From Euborellia annulipes (lineage: Eukaryota > Arthropoda > Insecta > Dermaptera > Anisolabididae), in contig JAKCPI010005381.1 of the NCBI GenBank assembly GCA_023213315.1, positions 20,032 through 84,031 of the forward strand: DNA of 64,000 nt, read 5' to 3'. Numbering within the stretch: position 1 is the stretch's first letter; every line of letters starts with the position of its first letter. A program made the translations under genes and the position numbers. This document shows positions 42,436 through 52,516 of this stretch, piece after piece. The notes under the pieces are model-generated. The model had not been told where the DNA came from, did no database searches, and saw only the letters and a list, made by a program, of their open reading frames with translations.

Positions 42436-42852
42436 CCCCATGCGACGTGACACGAAGCTTTTGAACAAAATCGACCAAAGAATACTAGTACTTTACTAGT
42501 TTTTTTTTTTCGATTTTCTCAAAATTCGCTCCACCGATTTTAATTAAAATTCAAAAATCAATTATTTTTTATATGCTCTTTAAAATGTATATTCTCATTT
42601 TGCCATTGAAATCTTCTGAAGACCACTTTACTCTTGTACTTCATAGGAAAGATAGGAGAAATGGTTGTCATGGTAACAAGATATAAATATTTTCCCATAC
42701 TTATAAATTTTACATCTTGAATTCGAATATATCGGCGGAAATTAAATATATGTCGACACAAAAAATCTGGTGTGACAAGCACAGAACAATTTTGATTACC
42801 GAAGGTAAGAGAAAGTTGTGTGCTGTGCGACCAGTCGCACCAGATTTTTCCA
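42436..42852 (-). repeat. HP repeat, proximal part
   Basis: HP interior from gcgacgtgacacgaagc to the terminal hairpin at 42764-42850 (atctggtgtgacaagc to agtcgcaccagattttt). Its distal end was displaced by HHP9. Confidence 0.8.
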
Positions 42853-42919
42853 ATTTACTATCGCTTCAAAGAGTAAAAACAAAGAGACGCAGAGCACTCT
42901 AGCGGAGACAAGCCCAAAC

Positions 42920-43089
42920 AATCAGTCGTGCTCCCATCTCTCCACTAGTTCGGTTCGTTTTCTCAAAGTGATTTTATTTAGTGCCTTAAAATATTATAAA
43001 ATGTGTTCAGTGAGTTTAATTTTCATTGTGTTGTGTCTTCAAGTATTAAATTTTATATCGTGACGCACCTGGCATCACCTTTGAATCAG
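42920..43089 (+). CDS. Possible first exon of a host gene (weak)
   Basis: A TCAGT initiator-like site at 42931 in sequence not seen elsewhere in the window is followed by ATG at 43001 with a hydrophobic N terminus, MCSVSLIFIVLCLQVLNFI, then TGA. A good splice donor (CAG|GTATAT) lies at 43089. Either the frame continues through an earlier donor (CAA|GTATTA after codon 14), making it a signal peptide exon, or this is a 5' UTR with a small upstream frame. Only the position and composition support it; no family is recognised. Confidence 0.3.
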
Positions 43090-43689
43090 GTATATTGAAA
43101 TTTATTTAATTAATTATTCAACTCCCTTCAAGCCAAGCCAAGAACATGGCCGGTGCTAATTATTATTAAAAAAAAAAAAATGACTAGAAAATTATCAAAT
43201 AATTTTATCAAGTGTTCTATTAGATATTATTTTATGGGCGTTTGTTAAAAAGGAAATTTGATCCATGTGTGAGTGTCTTTACTGGGAATTTTTTATTTTC
43301 TTTTATTTTTTTAAAGGAAACGTTTATAGATAATATAAAAAGATCCTAGATGATTTTTTATTGAGTTCTTCCAGCTCGCGATCTGCTTACTTAAATCAAT
43401 TTATTTTAATATCATTTTTTTTAGAGTAATAATTTTCCAATATTCTTATTACATCGGTCAACAAAATTTTTATATAAATTAACTGTACACTAACTAGTGT
43501 TTTGATTAAACCAACAAATATCGGAACAAATTTATTTTGATTCATCGTTCTTATATAACCATAATATTTTTCATTTTATTTAATTCAATTATTTAATAAT
43601 AAAAAAAAAAACTTGAGAATTAAGAATAGAAATTCTTTTAATTGTCGTTTCTATTTTTAATTGTCGACAATCAGAATGAAAGGGCGGGG
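43090..43689. other. No feature recognised; possible intron
   Basis: A/T-rich sequence without transposon ends, which would fit an intron if the preceding exon is real. Confidence 0.35.
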
Positions 43690-44078
43690 GAGGGAGGGGG
43701 AAGGCGAGCAGGCGTCAATCGTTACTTAAACAGTTCTCACGTTCGTCCCGCCTAATTAACTTTATATCTTATTTAAATTATTAGTTTTTATTTATTTAGT
43801 GATTTATGTTGTGATGATATGTGATTCTCAATCAATTAGATAATCTGATTGAAATAGTATTTATATTATAAATATAATGAAACGGTATTTATATTATAAA
43901 TATAATATAAATACCATTTCAAGGAGATTATCTAATTGATTGAGAATCACATATCATCACTACATAAATCACTAAATAATAATAATAAATATTAATTTAA
44001 ATAAGATAAAAAGTTAATTAGGCGGGACGAACATGAGAACTGTTTAAGTAACGATTGGCGCCTGCCCACCCAAATTGA
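43690..44078. repeat. Large palindromic insertion without a ribozyme
   Basis: Arms of roughly 170 bp (gcgtcaatcgttacttaaac, gttcgtcccgcctaattaa, gattctcaatcaattagat) with their complements meet in a TA-rich centre near 43888. HP sequence resumes at 44079, so it inserted into an HP copy. It looks like HHP elements in architecture, but no CTGANGA/GAAAC module was found. Confidence 0.75.
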
Positions 44079-44171
44079 GCTAGGAGATTGAGATTTTATA
44101 TTTAATTTAGACACCCCCTGGGACGTGACACGAAGTTTTTAAACCAAATCTGCCAAAGAATACTAGTACTT

Positions 44172-44612
44172 TTTATACACTGATTCGGACGAGATAATTA
44201 TTCACAAGTTGACTATGCAGCTTCTTTCGCCAATGACTGATGATAGGTCAATAAATCAATAAAAACAAAAAGTTTTTATTTTTATTAAGTTATATTATTG
44301 ATGGTCAACTGCCTTGTAATTAGTAAGACGTGATATAAAATTAAAAAAAAGAAAAATTAATAATTATAAAACAGTATTAATAAAATTTTAAAAAATGTTA
44401 ATCTTAAGCTATTAAAAAACAGACGAACAAGATAAAATAATATTAGAATGTATTATGTATTGTGAGGATGATGTTTTTACATCGAAACTGTTCTTTGTAC
44501 AAGGCAGTTGACCATCAATAATATAACTTATAAATAAGAACTTTTTGTTTTTATTGATTTATTGACCTATCATCAGTCATTGGCGAAAGAAGCTGCATAG
44601 TCAACTTGTGAA
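44172..44612. mobile_element. HHP-like element 10 with 11-bp target duplication
   Basis: Inverted arms (gactatgcagcttctttcgcc and complement, gatggtcaactgccttgta and complement). Exact direct repeats tactagtactt at 44161-44171 and 44613-44623. A ribozyme remnant at 44460-44495 reads GTGAGGA, T, GATGT/ACATC hairpin, GAAAC; the first core base and helix I are not convincing. Confidence 0.78.
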
Positions 44613-44850
44613 TACTAGTACTTTACTGATGTACTTTTTCAGTTTTTTTCGATTTTCTCAAAATTCGTTTTAACGATTTTGAATAAAATTCAAAAATCAA
44701 TTATTTTTTAGATTCTCTTTAAAATGTTTATTCTCATTTTGTTCTTAAAATTGTTTCAAGACCACTTTACTCTTGTACATCATAGGAAAGATAGAAGAAA
44801 TGGTTGCCATGGTAACAAAGTATAAATATTTTCCCATGTTTATTAATTTT

Positions 44851-45149
44851 TTTATTTATTTTATTTATTTTTTTTTTTTATTATAAAAAAACATTCACAC
44901 TTTTTTCACACTCACACACACATTCACACTGTCTTTTCGGTAACTCAGGCCATATAAGACATTTTACGATAACCGTTATTGATTTAATATACATATATGG
45001 GGCCCAGGCATTCTTATTTAAGCCATCTGGTATCCAATTGGCTTAAATAAAATCATCGGACTGCCTGGGGTCCGAACCCGCGACGTTCGGCATATGAGGT
45101 TAGTACGCTAACCTCTAGTATGCTAACCTCTACACCAAGCCCCGAGGGC
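44851..45149 (-). repeat. SINE-A within HP
   Basis: Minus-strand copy with the head at 45070-45149. The head contains a small internal duplication of gctaacctcta near 45108-45130. Flanks share a tataaatttt-like duplication. Confidence 0.85.
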
Positions 45150-45290
45150 TTATAAATTTTACATCTTGAATTCTAATATATCGGCGGAAACTAAATATAT
45201 GTCGACACAAGAAAATCTGATGTGACAAGCACAGAACACAACTTTCGATTACAGAAAGGGTAAGAGAAAGTTATGTGCTGGGCCACAGTC

Positions 45291-45569
45291 ACACCCAGTG
45301 GCGGATCCAGAGGTGTTTCTCGGGGGGGGGGGAAGAGGTAATCTAGTGTGACTGGTCGCACAGCACACAATTTTTTTTTTTTATTTCGGTAATTTAAAGG
45401 CGCATTCTATACTTGTTTGCCAGAATATAAATACAAATCAAATTTTTAAGTATTAATTTTTAAAATTTTACATCAAAAATAAATTTTTTTTTCGAAAAAA
45501 GGTATTTTTTTCAAATCTCGGAGGGGGGGTAATTACGCCCTTTACTCTCCCCCCCGTATCCGTCCTTGA
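45291..45569. mobile_element. hAT-type MITE carrying an HP-like hairpin, within HP
   Basis: Runs from cagtggcggatcc to tatccgtccttga. A TCACACC direct repeat (7 of the expected 8 bp) flanks it where it split an HP terminal hairpin. It carries its own HP-like arms (agtgtgactggtcgcac near 45350 and acttgtttgccaga near 45410). Confidence 0.8.
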
Positions 45570-45590
45570 TCACACCAGATTTTTTTCTAT

Positions 45591-45705
45591 CTTAAATTCA
45601 AATGTACCGTTCTGTCGGAATTAATTATATGTCGACACAAAAAATATGGTCTGGGAAGCACAGAACACAAAGTAAATTGTGTATAGTGACACCAGATTTT
45701 TTATA
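45591..45705 (-). repeat. Decayed HP proximal end
   Basis: ctgtcggaattaattatatg, gtcgacacaaaaaatatgg and a much-shortened hairpin ending gacaccagattttt. Confidence 0.6.
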
Positions 45706-46547
45706 TTATTTTATTCTCTTTCATTATGCATATTTGGTCATTTTCTAGGGCATTGGTGCATGCATATTTTAAGGTTTGATTGTGCATGTACAGTGTGAGA
45801 CAATACTAAGTCCCATCCATGAATTTTCTATTTGTGATTATTTCATTGTTTTTATAAAAGAAAATAAAAATCTTTATTGGAAATTTTCTAGGATTGAACC
45901 ATGAAAGTTTTCTTAAAAAATATATAATTTTTTTTTAAACAATGAAATAATCACAAGTAGAAAATGCATGGGTGGGACTTAATATTGTCCCTCACTGTAC
46001 ATATGGTCACTCTAATTTTTTTTGGTTAGGGATAAATTTCTTACAACCAGAAGGATTCTCCAAAATCGAGAAATGGAGAGATAGTTAATAGGATAGAAGA
46101 GAGAAGGAAAAGAAAATCGATAAAGCAAAAAAAAAAGAAGAGAGAATACATTAACAGGGTGCGCAAAAAAGAAATAAAAAAAAAGTAGAAAGAAGGCAAC
46201 AAACACTCAGCAAATACCCGGATGTCTGCCTGCCTGTCTCTCTTTTTTTTTATCTTCTTTCATTCTCTCTGAGAACATGTCACACACCTTACACTTTAAA
46301 TATAGATTTTATTTATTTATTTATTATATGGAGGGATTTTTTCTTCTCTCAAATCTTATGGATTTTTTTTTTTAACTGACAATTATTTAAATAGAAACTG
46401 AATTCTATTTGTAATTTGTATATTTAAATAACTCTGGCATTGTAAAGGATTCATTTTCTTAATACAGGCTGGTCCTAAACTATTATTATTATTTTAAATT
46501 TCTACCGGGTTCACCGTTTATTTAGTACTTGAGGTGATTTAGTGCAC
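45706..46547. other. Unclassified; short inverted pair
   Basis: Around 45795-45990 there is an inverted pair (gactaagtcccatccatg-like and complement, gtgattatttcattgtttt and complement), likely a decayed foldback element. The rest is A/T-rich and purine-rich. Confidence 0.45.
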
Positions 46548-46727
46548 GATGACCTGAAGAAGGCCACAAACGTTGTAATTTTTACAAATAAAACACACTT
46601 ACGGTGCGCGTCTCGAAAAGCCGTTAGGAGACGATTCACTACCGAGTTACTCTAGGCAGCAAGAGATGGCGTTAGTTTTTCCCATAGGAATACAAGGAAT
46701 TTATTTAATTTCATAGAGGGCTCGATG

Positions 46728-46797
46728 GTGTAGTGAGCTAGGGTGTCAGCTTCTGCAAAGAAGATCCCTGTTCAAATCCTTGGCATGCGGGATTTTT
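46728..46797 (+). tRNA. tRNA-like segment (SINE head or pseudogene)
   Basis: An A-box-like tggtgtagtgagctaggg and B-box-like tgttcaaatcc at tRNA-like spacing. Acceptor pairing is poor. Probably a tRNA-derived repeat, not a functional tRNA. Confidence 0.35.
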
Positions 46798-46814
46798 CAT
46801 TAAATAAAAATATT

Positions 46815-47270
46815 TATTTAATGTAAACAAATCCTCAAGCAGGCACTGGATTGGAATATAGGATCTTACCACAATAGCCCTCAGGCAACTCTACGAGGAG
46901 AGGGAGTTGCTGTGACATCCCGTCCTGTGGAAGGGACGTAAAGAAGGTTCCCTCTCAGTGATGCATTCTTCGAAAGGAGTAGGCTACACGCCGGTGCTGA
47001 GGGAGTCCCTCCTCAACTAGGACATCCTCCATAGTATAGAAGAGGTTGGATATAAGGAGCCGGTTGGAACCAGAAATAAGGATTAGTTCACTAGCTAGAG
47101 ACGAACGCAGGAGGAGGAGTTAGAGACAGGAAATGATGTAACTTCACGGGGTGCCGGTAGATGGCTACGGCCAGAGGCCGGTTGGGTTTGAGGTGTGTGT
47201 CTTCGTACACGAAAGCACCTCGGGCAAATAAACGGGGATCCCGATAGAAATTTCAAAATAAATATTTAAT
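46815..47270 (+). repeat. Dispersed repeat L, copy 1
   Basis: gaatgtaaac..caggcactggattgg, ggagttgctgtgacatcccg, gtgatgcattcttcgaaag and ggtgccggtagatggctacg recur at 50085-50365 (same strand), and part recurs inverted at 47595-47775. Its link to Helitron-like repeats is suggested by the shared caggcactggattgg phrase. Confidence 0.65.
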
Positions 47271-47594
47271 TTCATTTAAAAGATTACAACTAATTAATTA
47301 AGGGTAAAAAATTAATTATTCTTTAACACAATGATTACTAATTTAATTATCTATAAGATATAGAGCGGATTTTTTAAAAATATCCTTTATTTAATGCGAT
47401 TAATCTAAAAAAAAAAAAAATATTTTTTCGAAAATCAAAAAAAGGGCTAGATATTTTAAATATCTTTAATTTAAAAAAAAAATTTGAGGTCGATAGCTTC
47501 AAAATTGTGGCCGCTGGAAAGTCCCAATTAGCACCCAGAGACGCGCACCTTAAACCGAAAATCAAATTCTTTTACTAACGATGTCTTAGTTAGA

Positions 47595-47775
47595 TGAGGA
47601 ACTTCCTCAGCGCCGATTCCTTTTGAAGAATGCCTCACTGAGAGGGAACTTTCTTTACGTCCCTTCCACAGGACGGGTTGTCACAGCAACTCCCTCTCCT
47701 CGTAGAGTAGTCTGGGGTCTATTGTGGTGAGATCCTATATTCAAATCCAGGGCTTGCTTGAGGATTTGTTTACAG
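47595..47775 (-). repeat. Dispersed repeat L, inverted partial copy
   Basis: Reverse complement of part of the 46.8-47.0 kb copy: cttccacaggacgggttgtc, caactccctctcctcgtag and gcttgcttgaggatttgttt. Confidence 0.65.
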
Positions 47776-47794
47776 CGGCAAAAAATTTCACTCG

Positions 47795-48062
47795 TCCCGG
47801 GCTTGGTGTAGTTGGTAGCGCGTCTGCCTTGTATATCAAAGTTCGCGGGTTCGGATCCCAGGCAGTCCGATGATTTTATTTAAGCAATTTGTATACCAAA
47901 GGTCTTAAATAAGAAGGCCTGGACCCCCAATAGATATATTCATTAACAACGGTTATTATAAAAGTCTTATATTGCCTAAGTTGCCGAAAAGACTGTATGC
48001 ATGTGTGCATGAGGTTGAGTGGGAAAAAACCGAGTGTTTCTAAAAATAAAATAAAAAAAATT
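47795..48062 (+). repeat. SINE-A, full length
   Basis: Plus-strand copy with A box gtgtagttggtagcg and B box GGGTTCGGATCCC, poly(A) end. Flanked by aatttcactc-like direct repeats (left near 47784, right near 48059). Confidence 0.85.
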
Positions 48063-48403
48063 TTCACTCTTTTCTGCCGCTTTCTGCGGACCGATTAACT
48101 CCTCGTGTTAACACCTTCTTGTGACCACTAAAGAATATCGATTTGCCAAACTTGTGGTGAGATCCTATCCGATGAATAGTTCCAGAGATATAAAAACAAG
48201 ATAGATAGAGTATGAATTACACCGAAACTGCATACATCTACAGAGAACCAATCGCAAAAACAACTAGATTCCAAACTTCACTTTGCATCTAAGCGTAAAT
48301 TTCTTAAAGGAAGTAAAATTACATGTTTGTGAAATACGTAAGGAGAATTTATTTATATAACGGAAGAAAGATCCTGAGGAGGACTCCCTTAAATGATGGG
48401 GTA

Positions 48404-48435
<32 letters not shown>

Positions 48436-48610
48436 AAATTTAATGAAGCGGTACTAAACTAAGAGAGGAAGAAGAAAAAGAAGGAAATAAAAGTTTAACT
48501 GGTCTTTCAGGATACCCGAAGGCACCACACACAATTGGCCTTTTCCTTCTCAATTTTCTTTTTTTTTTAACCTTTTTCGGCTACAGAGGCCATTTAGGGG
48601 TGTATATTTA
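48063..48610. other. No gene; SINE scrap at the right edge
   Basis: (GA)n at 48408-48428. 48556-48608 is the complement of the SINE-like 3' end also seen at 23058 (cggctacagaggccattta). Confidence 0.4.
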
Positions 48611-48675
48611 TTAATATATTTTTAAAAATACATTGATACTATTATTATTTATTTAAAGTTCAGGAAATCCCAAAT

Positions 48676-48691
48676 GAGCAACGCAGCTAGT
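48676..48691 (+). repeat. Possible Helitron 3' terminus
   Basis: gcaacgcagCTAGT resembles the other three CTAGT ends in this window, but the preceding hairpin is weak. Confidence 0.35.
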
Positions 48692-48800
48692 CGTTTTTTC
48701 AATTTTTATTTAAATATAAAGTGCCAACGTTTCGGTCGCATATACAACCATCATCAAGTCTAAAATGTAATAGACAAAATCAAACATTTGTGGTCAATGT
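48692..48800 (-). mobile_element. HHP fragment 11 with a decayed ribozyme
   Basis: The minus strand at 48719-48766 reads TTGATGA, T, GGTTG/CGACC-like helix II, GAAACGTT. C3 of the core is lost and helix I is not clear. Only one arm is present. Confidence 0.55.
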
Positions 48801-48864
48801 GGTTGTATTATCCTCAATTAAAACTATTATTATTATTATTCTATTACACCGGCTGCTCGTTAAA

Positions 48865-48985
48865 AAAAATCTGGTGTGATTGGTCGCAGAGCACACAACT
48901 TTCTCTTACCTTCGGTAATTGAGTTCTGTTCTGTGCTTGTCACACCTGATTTTTTGTGTTGAGATATACCATATTTAATTTCCAC
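48865..48985 (+). repeat. HP terminal hairpin fragment
   Basis: Palindrome atctggtgtgattggtcgc to cttgtcacacctgattttt (48869-48955), followed by gtgttgagatataccatatttaatttcc. Truncated after that. Confidence 0.75.
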
Positions 48986-49004
48986 CCATCTTCTTATATA
49001 TATA

Positions 49005-49300
49005 ATTCGCTAATGTCCATATGTCTGTCTGTCTGTCACGCTCTATTTAGGCAACTTCCCGTTGGAACTTTGAAATGAAATTTTATATGCAAAAAGAGGA
49101 CCTTCTCGGAATTACAGGAAAATTATTTTCATCCCGAAATTCCTATAACTTTTTGAGTTATTAATTCTTAAAGTTACGATTTCTCCCATAGGAAATGTAT
49201 AGAGAAATATTTATGTATTCTTTTCATTTGTGTATTCCATGAATGTAAACAAATCCTCAAGCAAGCACTGGATTGGGATGGAATAATAATAATAATTTTA
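49005..49300 (+). repeat. Helitron-like repeat fragment
   Basis: tatatataattcgctaatg, tctgtctgtcacgctctattt, cccgttggaactttg and gtgtattccatgaatgtaaac match the 57.45-58.6 kb copy. No complete 3' terminus is attached. Confidence 0.6.
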
Positions 49301-49302
49301 TT

Positions 49303-49366
49303 TTCGCCCTCGGGGTTTGGTTTAGAGGTTAGCGTGCTAACTTCGTATACCAAAAGTCGAGGGTAA
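49303..49366 (+). repeat. SINE-A head fragment
   Basis: tRNA-like head only (cgccctcggggtttgg, gaggttagcgtgctaac), truncated before the B box. Confidence 0.65.
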
Positions 49367-50080
49367 GTTAATTCTTTTCGCCATAATGAATTGGAATCTG
49401 ATAAACAAAAATAGCTACAATTATTTTGGTTTCCGCACATCACTTAATAGCGTTCAGAGCATTCAACAATTCACATAATATAATATAATTGCAACATGAA
49501 TTGATCTCTCACACGAGAGAAGCGAGATCTATATCTCCATGCAAGAGGCCCTGGAAGAATAAATGAAATGAAAATATTTATGGGATTTCTATCGGTTTTT
49601 TATCTCATTCAATTGAATCATCAAAATTCCTTTTTTTATTTTTTGTCCTATTAACTTTAAATTTTTTCGACTAATAAATGAAAATAAGAGTTTGTTATTT
49701 CAAGAGAGATGTTGAATAACAAACATCACCTCTCTTTTGAACTCAGTTTTTTTTTTTTTTATCATTCTATTGAATTTCAAATAAGAGATTTCGTTAGGGG
49801 TTCAAAATGCAATTTATTTATTGTATCCTTTTTGTATTTTTCAATTTTAACAAGAGATTTATCTCATATTAAAAGCGATATAGTTCCATTTTAGTCTTTT
49901 ATCATCTCTCTCTTTCCCTCTCTCGCTCGTTTGTATTTGATTTATTCTTTTCCATTAAAATACAATAATCTTCTAATTAGAATATAATCTCGATTTAAAT
50001 GCTCTGAGATATATATACATGGTTTTTAAATGGCATATTGCCACCAAAGTTAGTAAAATTATTATTACTTGCCCCCAGGC
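49367..50080. other. No gene recognised
   Basis: A/T-rich sequence; a 61-codon open frame at 49709 has no recognisable feature. Confidence 0.45.
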
Positions 50081-50084
50081 AAAG

Positions 50085-50368
50085 GGAGTTGCTGTGGCAT
50101 CCCGTACTGTGGAAGTGACATAAATAAGTGATGCATTCTTCGAAAGAAGACGGTGCTGATGACAGAAGGGGTTGGATAAAAAGAACCGGGTGGAGCCAGA
50201 AATAAGAATTAGTTCACTAGTTAGAAGGAGGAATTAGAGATAGAAAATAATGTAACTTCCCGGGGTGCCGGTAGATGGCTACGGCCTGGGTTTGAAGTGT
50301 GAGTCTTCGTGCACGGCAGCACCTCGGGTAAATAAAACGGGGATTCCGATAGGAATTTCAAATAAAAT
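50085..50368 (+). repeat. Dispersed repeat L, copy 2
   Basis: Collinear with 46.9-47.27 kb with several deletions (ggagttgctgtggcatcccg, gtgatgcattcttcgaaag, ggtgccggtagatggctacg, acctcgggtaaataaa). Confidence 0.7.
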
Positions 50369-50424
50369 AATTTGATTTAAATAAGAGCAGGTTCAGCCAA
50401 ATGAAAAGCCTGCCTATTGCTTAT

Positions 50425-50477
50425 CGATCCCGGAGACATTTCGAGATATATTTAATGTCTTATCATCATCAGTCCAA
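50425..50477 (-). ncRNA. Hammerhead ribozyme, left arm of HHP12
   Basis: The minus strand reads TTGGA, CTGATGA, T, then a long loop between gata-type helix II strands, GAAATGTC and TCCGG pairing back to helix I. Comparing both arms suggests an ancestral helix II GAGA/TCTC. The right arm (50953-50996) keeps CTGATGA but has GAACAAC in place of GAAATGTC. Confidence 0.6.
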
Positions 50478-50669
50478 CTAAAAATCTACATACAAAAATA
50501 ATTAATTTTCGATATATAATAATAGTTATAAAAAAACACATTATGGTGAAAAAGCTTACATCGAAATATTGCATAAAGATGGTCATTAATAATACAGTAT
50601 ATGTATTAATTTTAAACTGGTAACCGTTGGCTCTAGTTTAAACATTATGCTTTAATAGAAGAATTAAAT

Positions 50670-50895
50670 TCAAGTACACAAAGTTTTTTGTTTCAATGAT
50701 ATACCGGTATTAATTTAATATTACACTTTATGCATATGTATATGTATGTCAGAAGTGAATTACATACCATTCATTCATAATATATTTTACTATTCACTTC
50801 TGAAGATGACACATATGGTGTCGAAATGTGCCTCAAGTGTAATATTAAACAATGCCGGTATATCATTGAAACAAAAAACCTTGTGTACTTGAATT
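50670..50895. mobile_element. HHP palindromic element 13, nested in HHP12
   Basis: Inverted arms (aatgatataccggtatt, taatattacactt and complements). The right-arm module at 50793-50839 reads CTGAAGA, T, GACAC/GTGTC helix II with ATATG loop, GAAATGTG; the last base departs from the NUH rule, so activity is doubtful. Confidence 0.7.
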
Positions 50896-50999
50896 TAATT
50901 CTCCTCTTATATTATAATGAAAATATAATAATTATTTTTGTATGTATATTTTCAGTCGGACTGATGATGAGACATTAAATATATATCGAACAACGGGAC

Positions 51000-51079
51000 A
51001 AGGGCGGATACAAGGGAGGAGGTAAAGGGGTAATTACCCCCCCCCCCCACGCCAAGAAACTCCTCTGGATCCGCCACTG
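51000..51079. mobile_element. Short hAT-type MITE
   Basis: caagggcggatac to ggatccgccactg around taattacccc and a C-run. Related to 32486-32561 and 45291-45569. Confidence 0.7.
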
Positions 51080-51190
51080 CTCCGGGATCGATTTAAAGGC
51101 TTTTCATTTGGCTCAACCTGCCCTTATTTAAATCAAGTATATTCACAGCCATCAAATTCCTATTCAAAAAAAAAAAATAAAATTATTATT

Positions 51191-51782
51191 ATTACTAGAG
51201 ACCGGACAAAAAAGCATAAAAAAATGGAAAAAAAGTGCTTAAAAAAGCATAAAAAACTTGAATAAAAAGTTGTTAAATAAGCATATAAGTTGAAAAAAAG
51301 CATCTAATAAGCAATTTTTACTCATACCAATCGCGTATACAAATTTTTTTTTAAAGAAACTAAATTTATTCCGCCCCGCCCTGCGAAAAATTTTTTTTTT
51401 GTGGAACCAAATTTTTTCACCCTGGGGAAAAATTTTTTTTTACAGGAGCTATATTTTTTTCACACTGCGGGGTTTAAAAAAATTTTTTTTTTTTTTTTTT
51501 GGGGAGGGGGCGGGCTCTCTCCTCCTCTCCTTATATACGTCCCTGGTGTATGCGTGTGTGAATGAGAAAAAAGTGTTTTTTAATAAAAAAAAAAAAAAAA
51601 TTATAAATATTCCTAAAATAAGTTCAAATAAGCACGAAAGGGAAAAAAAGCATGAAAACTCAAAAAAAGCATAAAAAATGCAATCTCAATACACTTAGTT
51701 TTTCCTAATTCGTATAGAAATTAAATATCTAATGGTTGCTTATAAAATTGAGCAATAAGCATTTTGCTTAAAATCCGGTCTC
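51191..51782. mobile_element. DNA element with TAGAGACCGGA inverted ends
   Basis: Left end tagagaccggac, right end the complement atccggtctcta. The direct repeat attac abuts both ends. The interior is repetitive (aaaaaagcataaaaa) and related sequence recurs at 55130-55250. TIR style suggests hAT, but the 8-bp duplication is not intact. Confidence 0.6.
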
Positions 51783-51789
51783 TAATTAC

Positions 51790-52490
51790 ACTAGTCGACA
51801 AGGTTTTTTTCACAAGATATCTGATTAGTGAACCTAGTGCATTTTTTCACCCTGAATTCAGATATGTAGTTAGAATTTTTCCATCAGGCACAGTTTTAGA
51901 GATATAGAGCAAAATAGATTTTAGTCGAAAATGGGCTCTAAAACGGCTTTTATTTAGAATGTTCAAATTATTTTTAACGCCGCACCCCGTCAAATTATGC
52001 AGATAGTTAGAATACATATAAATTTTAAGTTTCATCCCAATCGGAGGTCATTTAGACGTGCCGCAAACGGCTTAAAGTTTCAAAAAATCGAAATTTTCAA
52101 GATTTTTTTTGCTTTGGTCACCCCTAATACAATTTTAGATACCCCTGAATGCAAAACACATATATGTACGATATTCTATAGTTCTTTGGCTTTCTAAAAA
52201 TCGTTCATTCATAAAAATCTGCTAATTATTAACGAAATTATTAACAAAAACGTCAGCAAAGAAAAAACACAAGTACACTCACTGGACGAAAAAAATGAAC
52301 TTCAATTGAATTAAAAAGCGAACCCTATCCACTAGAAGCTAATGTATCCTCTCTGAGCATCGAGTCACGGGCACTAACTTTATTATATATTATTAAAAAA
52401 AAATATTTTTTGAATCTCATATCTTTCTTTATACTTCTAAAAGAACAAGAGGTCCATTTTTTTCGTCCCCCTCAGCTGGCTCGGGTCATT
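51790..52490. mobile_element. DNA element with CACTGGTCGA ends, copy 2 (inverted)
   Basis: 51997-52275 is the reverse complement of 39640-39925 over nearly its whole length; agtacactcactggacgaa follows at 52274. The right inverted repeat is decayed. See 39388. Confidence 0.6.
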
Positions 52491-52516
52491 TCTTCCTTTG
52501 AACTCATTTCTATATA

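Larger units (their letters stand above)
44079..45590 (-). repeat. HP repeat hosting three nested insertions
   Basis: HP pieces at 44079-44171, 44613-44850, 45150-45290 and 45570-45590 form one copy broken by an HHP-like element, a SINE-A and a hAT-type MITE. Each break has matching flanking HP sequence. Confidence 0.8.
46602..47549. mobile_element. PIF/Harbinger-like MITE (TTA duplication)
   Basis: Ends are cGGTGCGCGTCTC and GAGACGCGCACC with TTA at 46599-46601 and 47550-47552. A 3-bp TTA (TWA) duplication is typical of Harbinger. It interrupts an HHP4-family element cleanly. The interior contains a tRNA-like segment and a repeat shared with 47.6 and 50.1 kb. No transposase frame. Confidence 0.7.
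46548..47600. mobile_element. HHP4-family element split by a Harbinger-like MITE
   Basis: acctgaagaaggccac and cgttgtaatttttacaaat at 46553-46600 continue at 47553 with aaccgaaaatcaaattc, reproducing HHP4/8 sequence. The ribozyme's helix II loop is deleted, so it is inactive. Confidence 0.65.
50374..51136. mobile_element. HHP palindromic element 12 with nested elements
   Basis: Outer inverted arms (ttgatttaaataag, gcaggttcagccaaatgaaaag and complements) enclose ribozyme modules at 50425-50477 (minus) and 50953-50996 (plus). A smaller HHP element (50670-50895) and a hAT-type MITE (51000-51079) have inserted within it. Confidence 0.8.

Noticed and set aside
44460..44500. Intact hammerhead in HHP10
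   Set aside because: Helix II and GAAAC are present, but the first core base is G and no helix I pairing was found, so it is reported only as a remnant.
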